From Cryptosporidium bovis (lineage: Eukaryota > Apicomplexa > Conoidasida > Eucoccidiorida > Cryptosporidiidae), in contig VHIT02000052.1 in assembly GCA_009768925.2 (NCBI GenBank), forward strand, positions 1 to 64,000: DNA of 64,000 nt, written 5' to 3'. Of this stretch, positions 46,801 to 59,200 are shown one piece after another. A program made the translations under genes and the position numbers. Numbering within the stretch: the first letter of the stretch is position 1; each line of letters begins with the position of its first letter. The notes beneath the pieces are model-generated. The model made no database searches and was not told the origin of the DNA. It saw only the letters and a list, made by a program, of their open reading frames with translations.

Positions 46801-49252
46801 GTCATCATCATTGAATAATAGTAATTGGCTCGGTGACATTACAAACATATTATTTCGTTCCATTGAAGAAGATGACGAAGAAAATATCAAATTTGCTTCG
46901 GAACCTCCAAAAATTTTCGATTCAATAATACAATTTATTATTGAGGAGGACACAATGTTTCCAAGCAGATATTATGGCAAAGATATCCCAACCCCCTCTG
47001 AAATAATTCTGTCTTGGATAATAAATGGAAGCTCACCATACTTGGCTATTTCTATTTATTCTATAATAATAAATTCCATAATTTGGGAGGTCGATGTTTT
47101 GCCAATTATTTCATATAAAAGTAGACTCATTGATTCAAAAATCACAAATTCAAATATGCCATCAATATCTACAGGTAATTCATGGGAAATGCTTTCTCAC
47201 TACATTTCAGAATCACAAAAGATATACAATATCTTGATAAATGGTTTGAAATCAATTAAAATTGAAGATTGTCGAAAAATAATAGATGTTTTAATGGAAA
47301 TTGTAGACCAATTCCCATTTTCTGAGAGGAATATTAATAACTCAAACACGGCGACTTTGAACACTTCTACTATTAGTCAAAATGTTGGTTCTGAAAACAA
47401 TCAAAACATTGAACAAGAAATATTCTACCTTGATTGGGGGCCACTTCTAATAACAGAAAAAAAGAAGATTTTGAATTTCAGAAAAATTTCAGATCCATTA
47501 ATTTCAATAGGAATAATAATGTCTATTGTTATAATTAATATTTCTGACAATTCTCAAAGAGAAGTAGCAAATGATAATGAGTTTTTAACTTCTAGTGTTT
47601 GGGAGGAAGTTTTCAGTTTCTTTCAAAAGAATATGATGAGGTATTCAATATTTACTTGTTTCAATAAACTTGATAACATGGACAAAGTTCAGACTAATCA
47701 AAGTGTTATTAAGGATTTAGAGGGTACCCAGGAATTCCCTAGATCTCTTTCTCGTTCTGACTACATGTTTGCAGAGAGAATTATTACAAATTCTCTTGTT
47801 TTACTAATCCATCTCAGTAGGGTACAAAGTGTACAATCGCAAAAACTAACATCGATATTACAGCTCTTATTGCAACTCCATCCGATAATTTTCAGCTTGA
47901 ACTCGGAAAAGATCATTGCTACTATTCAAATAATAATGCGCACAGAAAAAAAAGCACAGTTAATAGAGTCAGATAAAACAACAGTAAGTAACTCTGGAGA
48001 TTGGTTCCCTAGCGAAGACTCAATTTTGTTGATGTTGGGAATACTACAAAGAATGGTATACGTTCCCCCTATCTCTTCTTTAGAGAATATACATAAAATC
48101 CCAGAGTTCTATCCTGGAAAGCTCTCAGATCCACAAATATTGGTTTTATCATCCCTTGAATGTATTGGTATGTGGTTATATAATCCAAAATACTCTTCAT
48201 TATTATTTAATAATATCTCATTGATTATTCAGACACTTATTACATTTGCAATATTCACACCAACAACATTGAATGGTCGTGTTGTATTCTCTCCTTTAGA
48301 AAATGAAAGTAATGTTGAACATAATTATGATGCTAATTTACAAGCAATTTCATTAACTTTCTCATTACTTTCAGTATTTACAAATCAGGACAGTAAAGTT
48401 CTTATTACTCAGGTCGTACATACACTTTGCATTGCTGCATCATTTGGTCCAAATACTGTGAGGAACCACACAATGAATCGTATTCAACAAACCCTTGGGT
48501 CTCTTCACTTGGATAGTTTTTGGTTTATTAGTGACCCCTGGATTTGGTTTGAACTCATCGATTCATGTTTCATACCTCTAATTACATTCGATTTCAGATT
48601 CCCATTTTATAATAGTTTGGATGTGGAGGATGATAATACATCTTTACTTCTGTCTCAATACTTTACTCCTACTGTTGCTCAACTAGTTCTTGGTGCAGAT
48701 ACTGTTTATAATAGGCAAGTACATTCAGTTACAATAGTTTCAAAAATAATTCTTACAAGGATAGATCTGTTGTTAGAACCACTCGAGTTTTCTAACAAGA
48801 ATCAATTAGAGTCTAAAATTTGTGATGTTAAGTCTGATGAAGAGCACTCGAACAAAAGATTTTTATTATTGGTCCCCGTACTCATTATTTTTGTGAATGT
48901 GCTTGTTCAGAATACAGCCGGGAACTCATCCGTATTTTTTTCGGAAACACTAAAGAACATTATATTGGTTGTGTTAAGCACTAATATCAATGCATCTTAT
49001 GATGTGTTGGTTACAAATGCAGTAAATTATCTACAGAAGTTGGGGGTTAAACACTGCGAAACTGATCTAGTTAGTATTTTAGAAAACTCAGCCGAAGGCG
49101 ATATTTTTTGGATAATTAAAAGTATTGTTGACTTCTTAGTAAGACCCACACTACCAGATATTGCTTCTGAGATAATAGGAGTAGTAGAGGATATACACGC
49201 ACAAGTAAATAGCATTGAGTCGAATGGAGTGTTAGTTCACAAGGAGTCCTAA
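43847..49252 (+). CDS. Large ARF guanine-nucleotide exchange factor with Sec7 domain (GBF/BIG class)
   Basis: A single-exon 1801-residue protein. The Sec7 domain lies at about residues 520-730. It has the catalytic glutamic finger in FKLPGES (Glu610, codon 45674-45676) and the hydrophobic-groove block YSIIMLNTDLHNVQVKHKM followed by FIKNNRGINNG and LPREFLVSIFDEI. Long helical regions on both sides fit the DCB-HUS and HDS repeats of Golgi ARF-GEFs. It should activate ARF on Golgi or trans-Golgi membranes for vesicle coat assembly. The Tyr-x5-Asn/Asp-Met pattern in the groove is the kind found in brefeldin A-sensitive members, so sensitivity is likely. Asn-rich inserts break the Sec7 domain (about residues 625-665). 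Family members run about 1400-2000 residues. Confidence 0.95.
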   Translation: MTDIERQFNTTWVSRKDSPNEIDSGQNITLLRCIKTEIRNIITSLKLYKHGTDSSRYNKEVIENLDFSVTYQFQSLLENVLVSNKFTIEYGRLDPFLEVIQSPEFGGNITASVLNAIDQFVFHGIIYIDDANKHSSTNKLIESILNCRFTASGIESDEIALQKLLNLLVNVVDSEFGEFISSENLIKCVLKCFQISRQPRSTLLLRSFGESSIQKLIISILSRLGRKQISEKEDCSVTLIRIINFLSMLSFYGLQLTQYNASKIRDTKKEEVLKIIKKTIQMDGLDSSSTLEIRRMGLNLLNIAIESGGEQLSRFPEFLLLIQELCINLLLFSLRELSMLQFTFRCLFTIFSNFRSHIKLQMELCLTTLHIRIANSGINKIDLIPINIQDFCFSLEQRELALNSLIEISKDPPFVCEIFQNYDCNIYCGNVFQAIARTFVNQFKFEYKHQSKKSNKTTKTLTIFQRLGFNGLMNVLKGIYTEIKNIHKNFSTNNDKTSDEINFQLFLLKQKNIKVNLIKCCDLFNEDPTNFLEKFNEIGIFNSTITPIELAKFFRYAPNIDYCILGEYLSKNKDWNGSVRSAFMSTFDFSGKTVVMSLREVLGTFKLPGESQQIERIMESFSHEFFSQQKIINDCDSNNTDFGINNNTPRIINIFEDGCNEKKSIVLDNSDTIFILSYSIIMLNTDLHNVQVKHKMTVDDFIKNNRGINNGSDLPREFLVSIFDEIKHNGIKLHENHGLIGKQNSRQGSNIDTGIWDTWLKKHSLNKVSLDFCDGEIKKEVTCISIYEEMLNILIEMGLVECIINCFENSSDIQMLFKCINGILELVHLCHIFSKNNVINDLIERISKFINLELSAKSQLIIPIFLHIVRITINKWDKDSPWHTLFTVLFMLNSLKLFPQKYIEFEELTDNQGKVISSYSNIQYPRLCFTTRTMTFGITNGFEYFVELAKSANKNNVERNLDQPGSNSSLKINKNSFSWSERFIRSSSLNNSNWLGDITNILFRSIEEDDEENIKFASEPPKIFDSIIQFIIEEDTMFPSRYYGKDIPTPSEIILSWIINGSSPYLAISIYSIIINSIIWEVDVLPIISYKSRLIDSKITNSNMPSISTGNSWEMLSHYISESQKIYNILINGLKSIKIEDCRKIIDVLMEIVDQFPFSERNINNSNTATLNTSTISQNVGSENNQNIEQEIFYLDWGPLLITEKKKILNFRKISDPLISIGIIMSIVIINISDNSQREVANDNEFLTSSVWEEVFSFFQKNMMRYSIFTCFNKLDNMDKVQTNQSVIKDLEGTQEFPRSLSRSDYMFAERIITNSLVLLIHLSRVQSVQSQKLTSILQLLLQLHPIIFSLNSEKIIATIQIIMRTEKKAQLIESDKTTVSNSGDWFPSEDSILLMLGILQRMVYVPPISSLENIHKIPEFYPGKLSDPQILVLSSLECIGMWLYNPKYSSLLFNNISLIIQTLITFAIFTPTTLNGRVVFSPLENESNVEHNYDANLQAISLTFSLLSVFTNQDSKVLITQVVHTLCIAASFGPNTVRNHTMNRIQQTLGSLHLDSFWFISDPWIWFELIDSCFIPLITFDFRFPFYNSLDVEDDNTSLLLSQYFTPTVAQLVLGADTVYNRQVHSVTIVSKIILTRIDLLLEPLEFSNKNQLESKICDVKSDEEHSNKRFLLLVPVLIIFVNVLVQNTAGNSSVFFSETLKNIILVVLSTNINASYDVLVTNAVNYLQKLGVKHCETDLVSILENSAEGDIFWIIKSIVDFLVRPTLPDIASEIIGVVEDIHAQVNSIESNGVLVHKES

Positions 49253-49460
49253 CTATCTTATTTATTTACTTGGTTCTAAGAATGTCATTAGTTTATATTA
49301 GGTTTTCTCTATAAATACACTAAAATAGTTGTCAAAATCTAAATAAGTTGATATTTACGAAATGATTTTGGGGGAACTCATTTATAGAACAAGCGGGTTT
49401 TTTGCTTACTGATATTCTTATAGAGTATCAATTTATTTATGAATTGCTGTTTTATTAGTT

Positions 49461-50201
49461 ATGTCGTCTATAATGGAAGGGGATTTAGAAGCTCATGTAT
49501 CAAGTACTTTGGATAAGTCACATTTGTGTGATTTCGAGATTAAGGTTAGGCATGGTTTCATAAGACGTGTATATAGCTTACTTTCAATTAACCTTGCTAT
49601 TACATTTGGAATTGTTTTGTTCTTCTCGCTCTTTAACCCTGCATCAATATGGCTATTTGAAAATTACTGGATTAGCATAGTTTCCTCTGTTTTATCTCTA
49701 TTAATAATTATAATAGTTTCATTCTTTCCGGGGATAGCAAGAAATCACTATTATGGATTCATAATGCTAAATATATTGTCACTATTATTTGGATTAACCA
49801 TTTCTGCATTGGCAATATGTGTGGAGAAGATGTCAGTACTCATATCATGCGGAATTACAATCTCTATATTTATTTTTCTAACATTTTTTGCACTACAAGT
49901 AAAGTATGATTTCACAGGATGGGGACCTTATATATTGATTGGGGTTTTGATTTTATTTGTTTATGGTTTAGTATTGGTGTTTACACCTAAGAATAATACT
50001 GCATACACTGTATTTGGTGGAATAGGTGTGACTGTATTCTCTTTCTACATTATTTACGATACCCAGAAAATTATTGGAGGCAAACATAGAAAATTTCAAT
50101 TCGGAACAGATGACTACATTTTCGCAACTGCTTCTCTATATCTAGATATTGTATATGTCTTTACATATATATTAACTATATTCAGTTCATTTGATAGATA
50201 A
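49461..50201 (+). CDS. BAX inhibitor-1/Lifeguard (TMBIM) family membrane protein
   Basis: A 246-residue protein with seven membrane helices. A short cytosolic N-terminus contains RHGFIRRVYSLLSINLAIT, typical of the Lifeguard subgroup. The C-terminal signature YDTQKIIGG followed by DDYIFATASLYLDIVYVFTY is well conserved. TMBIM proteins form Ca2+-leak channels in ER, Golgi or plasma membrane and modulate cell death and Ca2+ homeostasis. The acidic residues of the last helices are kept. An alternative Met at codon 5 is possible. Its stop is 55 bases from the convergent ATR stop. Confidence 0.92.
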   Translation: MSSIMEGDLEAHVSSTLDKSHLCDFEIKVRHGFIRRVYSLLSINLAITFGIVLFFSLFNPASIWLFENYWISIVSSVLSLLIIIIVSFFPGIARNHYYGFIMLNILSLLFGLTISALAICVEKMSVLISCGITISIFIFLTFFALQVKYDFTGWGPYILIGVLILFVYGLVLVFTPKNNTAYTVFGGIGVTVFSFYIIYDTQKIIGGKHRKFQFGTDDYIFATASLYLDIVYVFTYILTIFSSFDR

Positions 50202-50256
50202 CACTGTTTTAATTCATAACTGATACTTTTCGAATGCAATTTGTTGTAAAATATTT

Positions 50257-53200
50257 TTAAAGTTGTGGCATCCAACCTACATACATTTGTGAAAGATTTC
50301 GTTTGCACTTTGCTGAATTGATAAGTTCATGGACTTGGCTTTCAACTGAGAGGCCGAGACCTCTTTCATGTAGTGATCTTCTTTGTGAACCATTCACTTT
50401 GCACATTTCTCCTGCTTTTTTTCCAATTTGAGGTGAGCAATCTACCATTCCATTTAATTTTCGGTGAATTGTTCTAAGGTGTGAGTGGCCTTTAGCGGCA
50501 GCAATAAATGAGATGGGATCAACTCCACCTCCAATATTTGCTATTTGTGATGTTTTCCCGGGTCTCATCCATTCAATTAGAGGATCATGAATAAATGCCT
50601 CGAGAAACGTCATAATAAAAGATTTGTTGAATGGACTTCTAAATATATTCATTGCAGAGATACATGCGCCAGTGAAGGTGCCCTCTACACCACAACTACC
50701 CATAGCAATAACAATGTTAGGTGTTAATCTAAATGGCACTATTTCCGGAACTTCAAGCAGGAATCCCTTTCCAAAAAGGCAATCGAAATCAACATGTACA
50801 ATATCACCCGAGCTTGTATCAATAAGGATATTTTCAGCATGCCTATCACCTAATCCAACTATATAACCGAACATTGACCAGGCCGCCGTACTCCTAGTGT
50901 ATTTTTGTTTCGCAGAAAGCCAATTATAGCTGGATTTAGTACTAAATTTTTTAAAGAACCAGTTGTGTAGAATTGGTGGGTATTTTGGTAATATTTCTTC
51001 GCAGTAAATCTTGTATAGCTTTTCCGGATAAATTGAGTTATGCCTTAAAATATCCTGCGTTTCCATTAACTGACGATGAAATTTCGAATTTCCAAGGAGT
51101 TCCTTCCATTCAGTCATCACAATACTTCCGAGTGTTGTTACGTTTGGAACCCATTCAATGATTCCAGTGACCTCTGACAGTGGTATCACCGAAAATGTCT
51201 TTAAAGATAAGTCTTTGAAGTTAATTGACATTCGCTCGTTAATTAGCTGAGCAAGTTCCATTAAACGCATGTCTTTTCTTAGGTCTCCACGCTTCTCATT
51301 CTTTACTAAATAATAGTATATTTCTCCATCAGAGCCTATTAATCCTATTTTCTTAGGTTTCTGTTTGCTTGGTAATATAATAATATTATCTTCAATTCCA
51401 CAGATACTAACTATTTCAGAAAACTCATCCTTTGTATTACTAATGGCTCGTGATGATAAAAAAGCTTTATCAATTTTATTTTGTTGGCCTTCAGTAAAAG
51501 GTAAAAATTGTGAGAACAAAACATTTTTTGTTTGACTCACAGGTAAAAAATGGGAACGCAGTTGTCTTTGTGTCGGAATAATCATGTACTTTGACTTATT
51601 CATGTTCTTCATAGAATGGTAAAGTGTTTGGAAATCTGTACGTAAACTCATTGATTTATTTATGCTTTTGGTTGACTTTTCTCCCTTAAATGATGTAGGG
51701 ACATTCCCTGTACTCATATCCATCGCCAAAACCGACAAATTATCAAATAATCTAGTATATTCATCAATTATTAAGGAGCATTCATCTCCCCCCACTGTTG
51801 GAAATTTTTCATTCGTTTCATAAAGCGTCTTTGATATTTTTAGGATCTCAAATGCCGTATTTTTACGATCTGTACAATTGCTCTTTAGCATTGACACAAA
51901 GAACCACCCTGCTTGTCGTGGCAATGCCCGGATTATTCTTGCAACTAGTGGTTGTATTATAAATGACCCAAGTCCTGGGTGTTGAGATCTGCTTAGAAGT
52001 TGTGGCAGAACAATGTACCAAAGTGACGGAGGAAGAGTAAACAGCTCCCTTCTTATTTTACTCAATGAATCAGGGAAAGAATTAACATTTTCATCAGCTA
52101 AAATACGCTCAATTTTTTGTGGTTGAACCAATGCCCCGAGCTTAAGTAAAATGTTTGAATGGTTGAATATTAAAAAGAGCACCCTTGAAAGTGAGGGATA
52201 AATAAACATGTTTCCGCATTTTAGGCAATTTAGATACATGATTATACATAATAATATAATTTCATCACATTTAATTAGTGAACCCAAATTGTTTCCAATA
52301 TTCGAGTTTATATTAGTTTTGATGTTGTTTTCAGTTTCAATATTTGAAATTATTAAGTGAAAATAGCTATCTAGATAATTTGCAAATTGAAAGTAAGTTT
52401 TCTCGCAGTTAGACCGATATTCTACCGTCTTTTTGAAGATATTTATTATGTTTTCCGGTGAAACTGTTGATGATTTAATTGCCCAGTCTAGGTATACAAG
52501 GTTGATTTCAGATAAAGTATTACTATCAATTAAATATTGTGTATTGTTTATTAATTCGTACAAGTGAATTGCTTTTCTCACTTGATTATTCTGAAATAGT
52601 TTAAATAAATATGTTACGGCGAGGGATCGGTTTAAAGAGGTAATGTAAATGTTTCTATCATTTTTCTCCCATTCATCTAGTAGCTTTCTTTCTAGTTCGG
52701 TCCAACTTGTATTAGTCCTCAGTCCTAAAATGTGCTCAAAATAATTTATCGTAATTGATTTGTTTATTTGAATTATTCCAGGAACGCTTTCACTGAATGA
52801 GGGTAAAAATAATTTATTAAAATTGAATTCCGTCAACCCAATAATTGAAGGAACTCTATTATTTACACATGTTATATTTTGATTGTTCATACCTGACCCA
52901 TTTTCAATAATTTCAAATGAATCCAAGAAGTTTACATACGAAATTGATTTGTGTAAAAAATGTATCTTACTTTTTTCAAGTACGAGTAAAATTGAAAATG
53001 AAGCCAAATCAAAACCAGAAATTTCTAATCCAAGTTTTGCATGTGAAAGAATAGAATGCTTTATTGAGTAATTTGACTGTGCATTATCGACTCGGTTTAC
53101 AAATAACTCAGTCATTGAAAACCAAAGAGGTTTTTCAGATGAAATTAATGGATTGCTTGAGATGCACTGTACCGAAAGTTGATTATTTATTTCCGCGGAT

Positions 53201-56200
53201 ATAAAATTATATATGTATTCAATATCCATTAAAATATGTAAATTTTCCAGGATGTTAGATGATGTGAAGTGAGAATCCCTCCAGAAAATATTATTTTTAG
53301 TAAATAGTAAATTTCTGGTTTTTTCAAGTGAAGACTTAAAGGATTCACATACTTTATTTTTTTGTAAATAAGCCTCATTTCTGTTATTTTTTAAAAAATA
53401 GAGGTGTAACAAGAGCCTTCCGTAATATATATCAAATTTTTGTGTAATTACATCAATATTTGAAGGAATAAAAAAGTTCAAGTAATCATTATCAGACGAG
53501 TCATTTTGTATATTGAAATAATTGTCGTTATTAAAATCAGATAAAAAAGTATCCAAATATTCCCAACTTCCTAACGTATAGCATGCCTCAAGGGCCTCAG
53601 AAATAAACAATGAATGATTAGATATAATATCACTTGGCTTTGATTCTGTTAAGTTTGAATCTATAGTTCGTTTATTCCTAGATTGTATCAGAGTATTCAA
53701 AACTATCTTTGGAAGTCCTGCCTTTATCAAACAACGAAGATAGCACTTTGTTATGATCGTATTTCTACCTGTAATATTTAATAATATGCTTTCATATATC
53801 GTTGCAGCCTTAAGATAGTCTTCCATAAGAAATGACTCAATCAATTGTTTACCTATTACTCCCTCGGAGGCTGCGGAGATTTGTTCATAAATGCTCATTG
53901 TACCCAATAAATTTTCGATATCATTTATACCAAGATAACATTGAAAAGGTAAATACAAAATATGAGTATTTAAACTTTTCTTTTCACGTTCGGAGATATT
54001 AGGTAGATTAATATACGTATTGAAGCATGTTTTATAAAAATTGAGTGGATCTAAAGGGTCGAAATGCACAGTGGTAAACCCAGTTGTACCCAAATAGTCT
54101 ATGATATTTCCCGAGTAATTTATTTTTAAACCAAACTGAGATATAAAAGATAGATTTTTTTTGCCTATTTTACGCTTTTTTTTTGAATAATCGTTATTCA
54201 ACTGCTTCGTTAGTAAAAATCGTTCAAAGAGTAATAGAGCACGTGTATATGTCCTACATGACAATGCAGCCTGAATTAGAAGGCTTATAGGAATGTCAGT
54301 AATGAACTGCAAATTTGCAACAATTTTCAATATTGGATAATTTGTCAGTGTTGAAAAAAGCTTCATCCCAGGATTAAAATTCGTAGGTAAATGATTTTTA
54401 TCATTTATTATGTTTTTATATGATTTTCTTTCAGTAGTTTGATTATAAATATATCTCTCAAGTTCATTATCTGATTGGGATCCTATTTCATTATTTTTTT
54501 GAGGCAAGGTCTCCTTGGAACTATTTATTTTTGTCGCTTCTGCTAGAAGGGATAGTGTTGTACTACTAGGACTAATAACCCCTATAGAAGTTGATGAATC
54601 GGAGTTCTTATTCATTTCGTTATTCAATGTGTCAACACGAATACCGTCATTCGAATATAATTCAAGCAGAAAAGGCTCTAATAACGATTCATTAAACCAT
54701 GTTAATGTTTTGGGTACTTTGTATTGTATCAAGTGCTCATACAATTCAATTAAGTGTGTCATTACAATGAAAATAGATTCATATGTAACGTCTTGAAGTG
54801 GAACAGAGTTTGAGCAATAGTGTTGATTTATTTGCTGTTTATTTTTGCTACTTTTGCATATTTTACTATTTTCAAGGCCAGAAATAACAAGGGAACAGAG
54901 CTTACTCTTTAGTACTCGTATTTTTGAATGATCAAAAAACAGAATCATACATTCAATAGATATAAGAAGGATAATATTGAGAACATATGGGACACCCAAT
55001 GAAACAAGCCTGCAACCTTCAAGTAAAGTACAGATGTTCAGTATTGAATCAGGAATCTTAATTTCACTACTTGATTTTTTCTTAACGATAGACAACTCCT
55101 CATTTATTTGATCAAGACACCAAAAGTAAAATTCATAAACATTTTCTGTATTTTTGTCAATATTTTTGATTTGGCTAAGTAAATGTTTTTTTGTTCCTTG
55201 AATAATTCTATACTCTGTAGAAAGATAAGGGTGCAATATTTCTTGAATTTCTGGTTGAAACTTATTCCAATTTTTAAATTGATCTTCAGTATTTATTGAA
55301 TTATGACAACCAATATATTTTAATGTTTCTTGGATTGCATACGCTGCAACATTCCAGTGCGAGTATGTTATTAGATGGTTTTCAACGAGTTCAATGGCAA
55401 TTGTATCCAATTCTTTTATGAATATCGATTTTTTGATTGAGGGAAAGAGAAGTGAGTCGTCAAAGGAATTTTTATCGATTAATTTCCCATTTTGTGATGT
55501 ATTCATTTTATTTAAGTAATTAACTATATTAATATCAAAAGCACCAATAGAACCTATAATTCCTGCAATAATATTTTTCAAAAATGAGATACTTTTCTCA
55601 ATAGAATAATTCACCTTAGTAGATATAAGTATGCCAGAAAGAGAAATATTGTTCCTGAAGCCATGTTTTATTAAATTGTACCTTGAAATAATATCATCAT
55701 TTGAATGGCAATATATACTCTCGATATTAGATATATTCTGCTTCTGGAATATTAGAAGAGAATCATTACTTGCATTTGATACAATATTGGTACATTTTTC
55801 AAATAGTTGAAATATTCTGAATAGTGTATCATTCATATCCTTTTCATCATAAAGTAGCCAATAGGAAGAAATAGGAAACATCGTTAATATATCTTTTATT
55901 GAACCTAATAACTTCTCATACGTTATATGAGGAACATTCGGAGAGAGAAATTTAAGTGTCAAATCAATTCTTTTTTTGAAAGTGGCCATTAATAATTTAT
56001 TATATTCTGAATCGTAATCATTGTGATTACGATCTTTTGTGGTTTCCTGTGAACCATAATAATTACTAACAATAATTTTTCTAATAGAACTCCCAATTTC
56101 ATTTGGAACTACCGGAATCAGAGAAAAATACAAATTGTTTGTCCTTAGTACATTAAACAAAATTTTTTCGAGAAGTTTTTCGAAATAACTGCGAAAACGA

Positions 56201-59200
56201 GAGTCTCTGTGTGTTTCAATCATCAAATATATTTGATCAACTATTGGAGGTAGGAGCTGCAGAAAAATATCTTTTTCAAAATCCATATTTCTTTGTGTAT
56301 AATCAAATAGATAACTTATATATATTTCCCAGCTCTCGATTGATGAAGGATGTATACCTGATGTGTGCGTCAACCTAATAAGTAATTCAAGTAGTCTCGT
56401 TGCATATTTTTTGATATATTTCTTGGAAAAAAATAATAACAACGAAGTTGTTCTGAAAACTCTATACCAATACATCGAACAATAGTTGGGTTTTGGTGGC
56501 TCTTTGACAATAAATGATACAGGAAAAAATGTATGTTTTATACTGTTTATGTTAATAGATATCTTATCTAGAAAAATAGTTTTATTGTAAAATTCAAGAA
56601 ACCACATCAGATTTTTACCTATATAATTTTCAAGAATACCATCATTTGGGCTTTTGGAAAATTCTTCTGGTGAAATCCTTAGTTTTTTATTTTTTGATTT
56701 CAATTCATCCGAAATTGCACCTGACTCAAACAAAAGTACATTGATTATATTCGACAAACGAATACATTGTTCTATAAATAATTTATTACCTTTAATATTT
56801 AACGGCATCTCATCAATATTAAATTCCGGAGATTTAGTATTTCCGCTTTCTTCAGATAATTGATTAACCTCAAAACAAATGAAATCATCTAAATTTGTTT
56901 CTGACCAAAATAGACCTGCAATAGAAGTGTTTATTAACGTTCTTGGAAGTTCCAGATCACTCTCAACACTATCGATTTGTAATAATTTCGAATAAAAATC
57001 ATTCCTTTTCACCCTAAAATATAGCACTAAATCTTTGTTTGATTTTTTATATTCTGAATTTTCTAACACTGACAAAAAGAAATACGGCAGTAAAGTTACC
57101 AATTTATCATGTGAAAGTGCACTTGGTATAAATTTCCGTATGTAGCTTAAAATATGTATATTTGAAGTAAATTCAACCAAGGATCTATAAAATAAATTGG
57201 GAAGAATGTAATTAAATGCAGGGCCAAATAAAATAATGACACTATTTGGCTGTTGATGAAACTTCAAATCTAGGTAATGAAAGCACTTCGCTGAAATAAA
57301 TTTTTTTAATCCGGGTGAAATAGAAATGCTGGATAGAGTAGTATTTTGTTTCATTAATAAAGCGGAGAGAATTGTAAGTAAGTTGTAAGTAACATTTGAA
57401 TTACTTCTAAATTGATTAATTGTATTATATTTTTTCCCTGGTATTATTCCTTTTAGAAATTCTGTCAAGTCCTCCTTAGACCAGAACTTTTTCCAATTTG
57501 CTTCAATCCCTATATTAGATTTATTTAAAATATGTATTATCAACGAAAACAAGTTGGAAAATAATTTTTCATCAAATGTTGCAGACAAAAACATAAAATT
57601 CCAAATATTAAAATCAATATTTACAAAGTCTTGTAATCCAGGGGTGTCAGGAAGTTTCTGAACCATTGATTTTGAAATTTCAAAAATATTGGACAAAGAA
57701 CTCTCATATTTTGTCAAGCTTCTAGTAACTTTTTTCTCGAATTTTGTTATGTCCTGGAATTCATTGCTACACACCAAAAGAACGTGGGATAATGCATCAT
57801 GCCTGATAGAACTATCGATATTATTACTCCTATTACGGCTTAGCAAAAGTGTAATCCTGAAAAAATTTTCGTACTCTGAAAAAAGGTTCGTCGATGGGTC
57901 TGTGAGTTCCCTGGTAATGTTTGATATTCCAATTGGAGATGGTAACAACAATTCACTCGTCAGCAAATTAGTTCCTTCTAAAGGATCTTGGTCTAGCAAA
58001 ATAAACTTTTTTGATAAAAGTATAACTAGAGCTTTAAGGTGCAAATATGTGACATGTTTGTTATTTCCAAACAACCCAAGTCGCATAAATTCAAAGAAGT
58101 CCAAAGTTGTGCTTTTTAGTTTGTTATGAAGTAATTTTATATTGACTGAAACCAATAAAAAAAAATCATAGTTGCTATTTAAAATATCTCTAGGAATATC
58201 ATTAACTTTGTTCACCAGTTTCCTTATTAATGAATCATCAATATCATTTTTATTTTTATGTCTAAGGGAAATATCTATGGTTGATAAATAATCCTTTATT
58301 TCAGGTATAAAAACTGAATTATCGATATCTACTGATGTAGAAACAATCGAAAAGCACTTATTGCAGATAAATATCCCGTTTGTAGGTATAGAGGTTATAT
58401 TTTTATTGCAATTGGAACAAATAAGAATGTTTGGAAGAAAGCCAATTTTTTTCTCAGAGCAAGATTTGCCTTTGGATTTATTATGATAATAGTATGATAA
58501 CGAATCAAACGAACTTCCAAATGGAAAAAATGCTTCATTATTTAGTTCGATGTTATTAATTATAAACTCAGCCTCATCGAGAATTGAATTACAAATTTTA
58601 TCATTCGTATTTCTGAAGATAATTGTTGAAAGTGGTTTCATAACCTTCAATAGGATATGAGATGAATCATCAAAACTCAATTTTACTAATTCCTGTAAAA
58701 TTCTTTTAAGTACAAATTCGTTAATATTGTTTGAATGGATGCAATTAATCATTAAGAGATTTGTAATACAGTTCCATATTATGGAGGTAAATACGTTTTT
58801 GTCACATACCTCCAAATCTAACAGTGAAATTATTAAATTATCAACTGGATCTTTGCACTTCACTAGAATACGAAAGGATAATTCGGACAAAAAAATGCAT
58901 TGACTAATTCCCCACTTTGAGATATCTTTTTTAGTCAAATCAACTGTTCTGCAAAAGTGATTCAATAAATAAGAACCAAATTCGAAGCTAAAACCAAAAT
59001 TTAATTTGATGAGGCTTTCAGAAAGTATAAATGCAGTTGATATTGAATAAAAGGCTAAAGTAGAAATACTATCAAGGTAGAGACTTTCAGCTGTTAAATA
59101 TTTTGAGAGTATCATTTGAATATTCGCAATAAATATTGATAAATTAGATTCATTTATTTCAATTGAACATAATTCGAATATTTTGTAAACCAAACTATCT

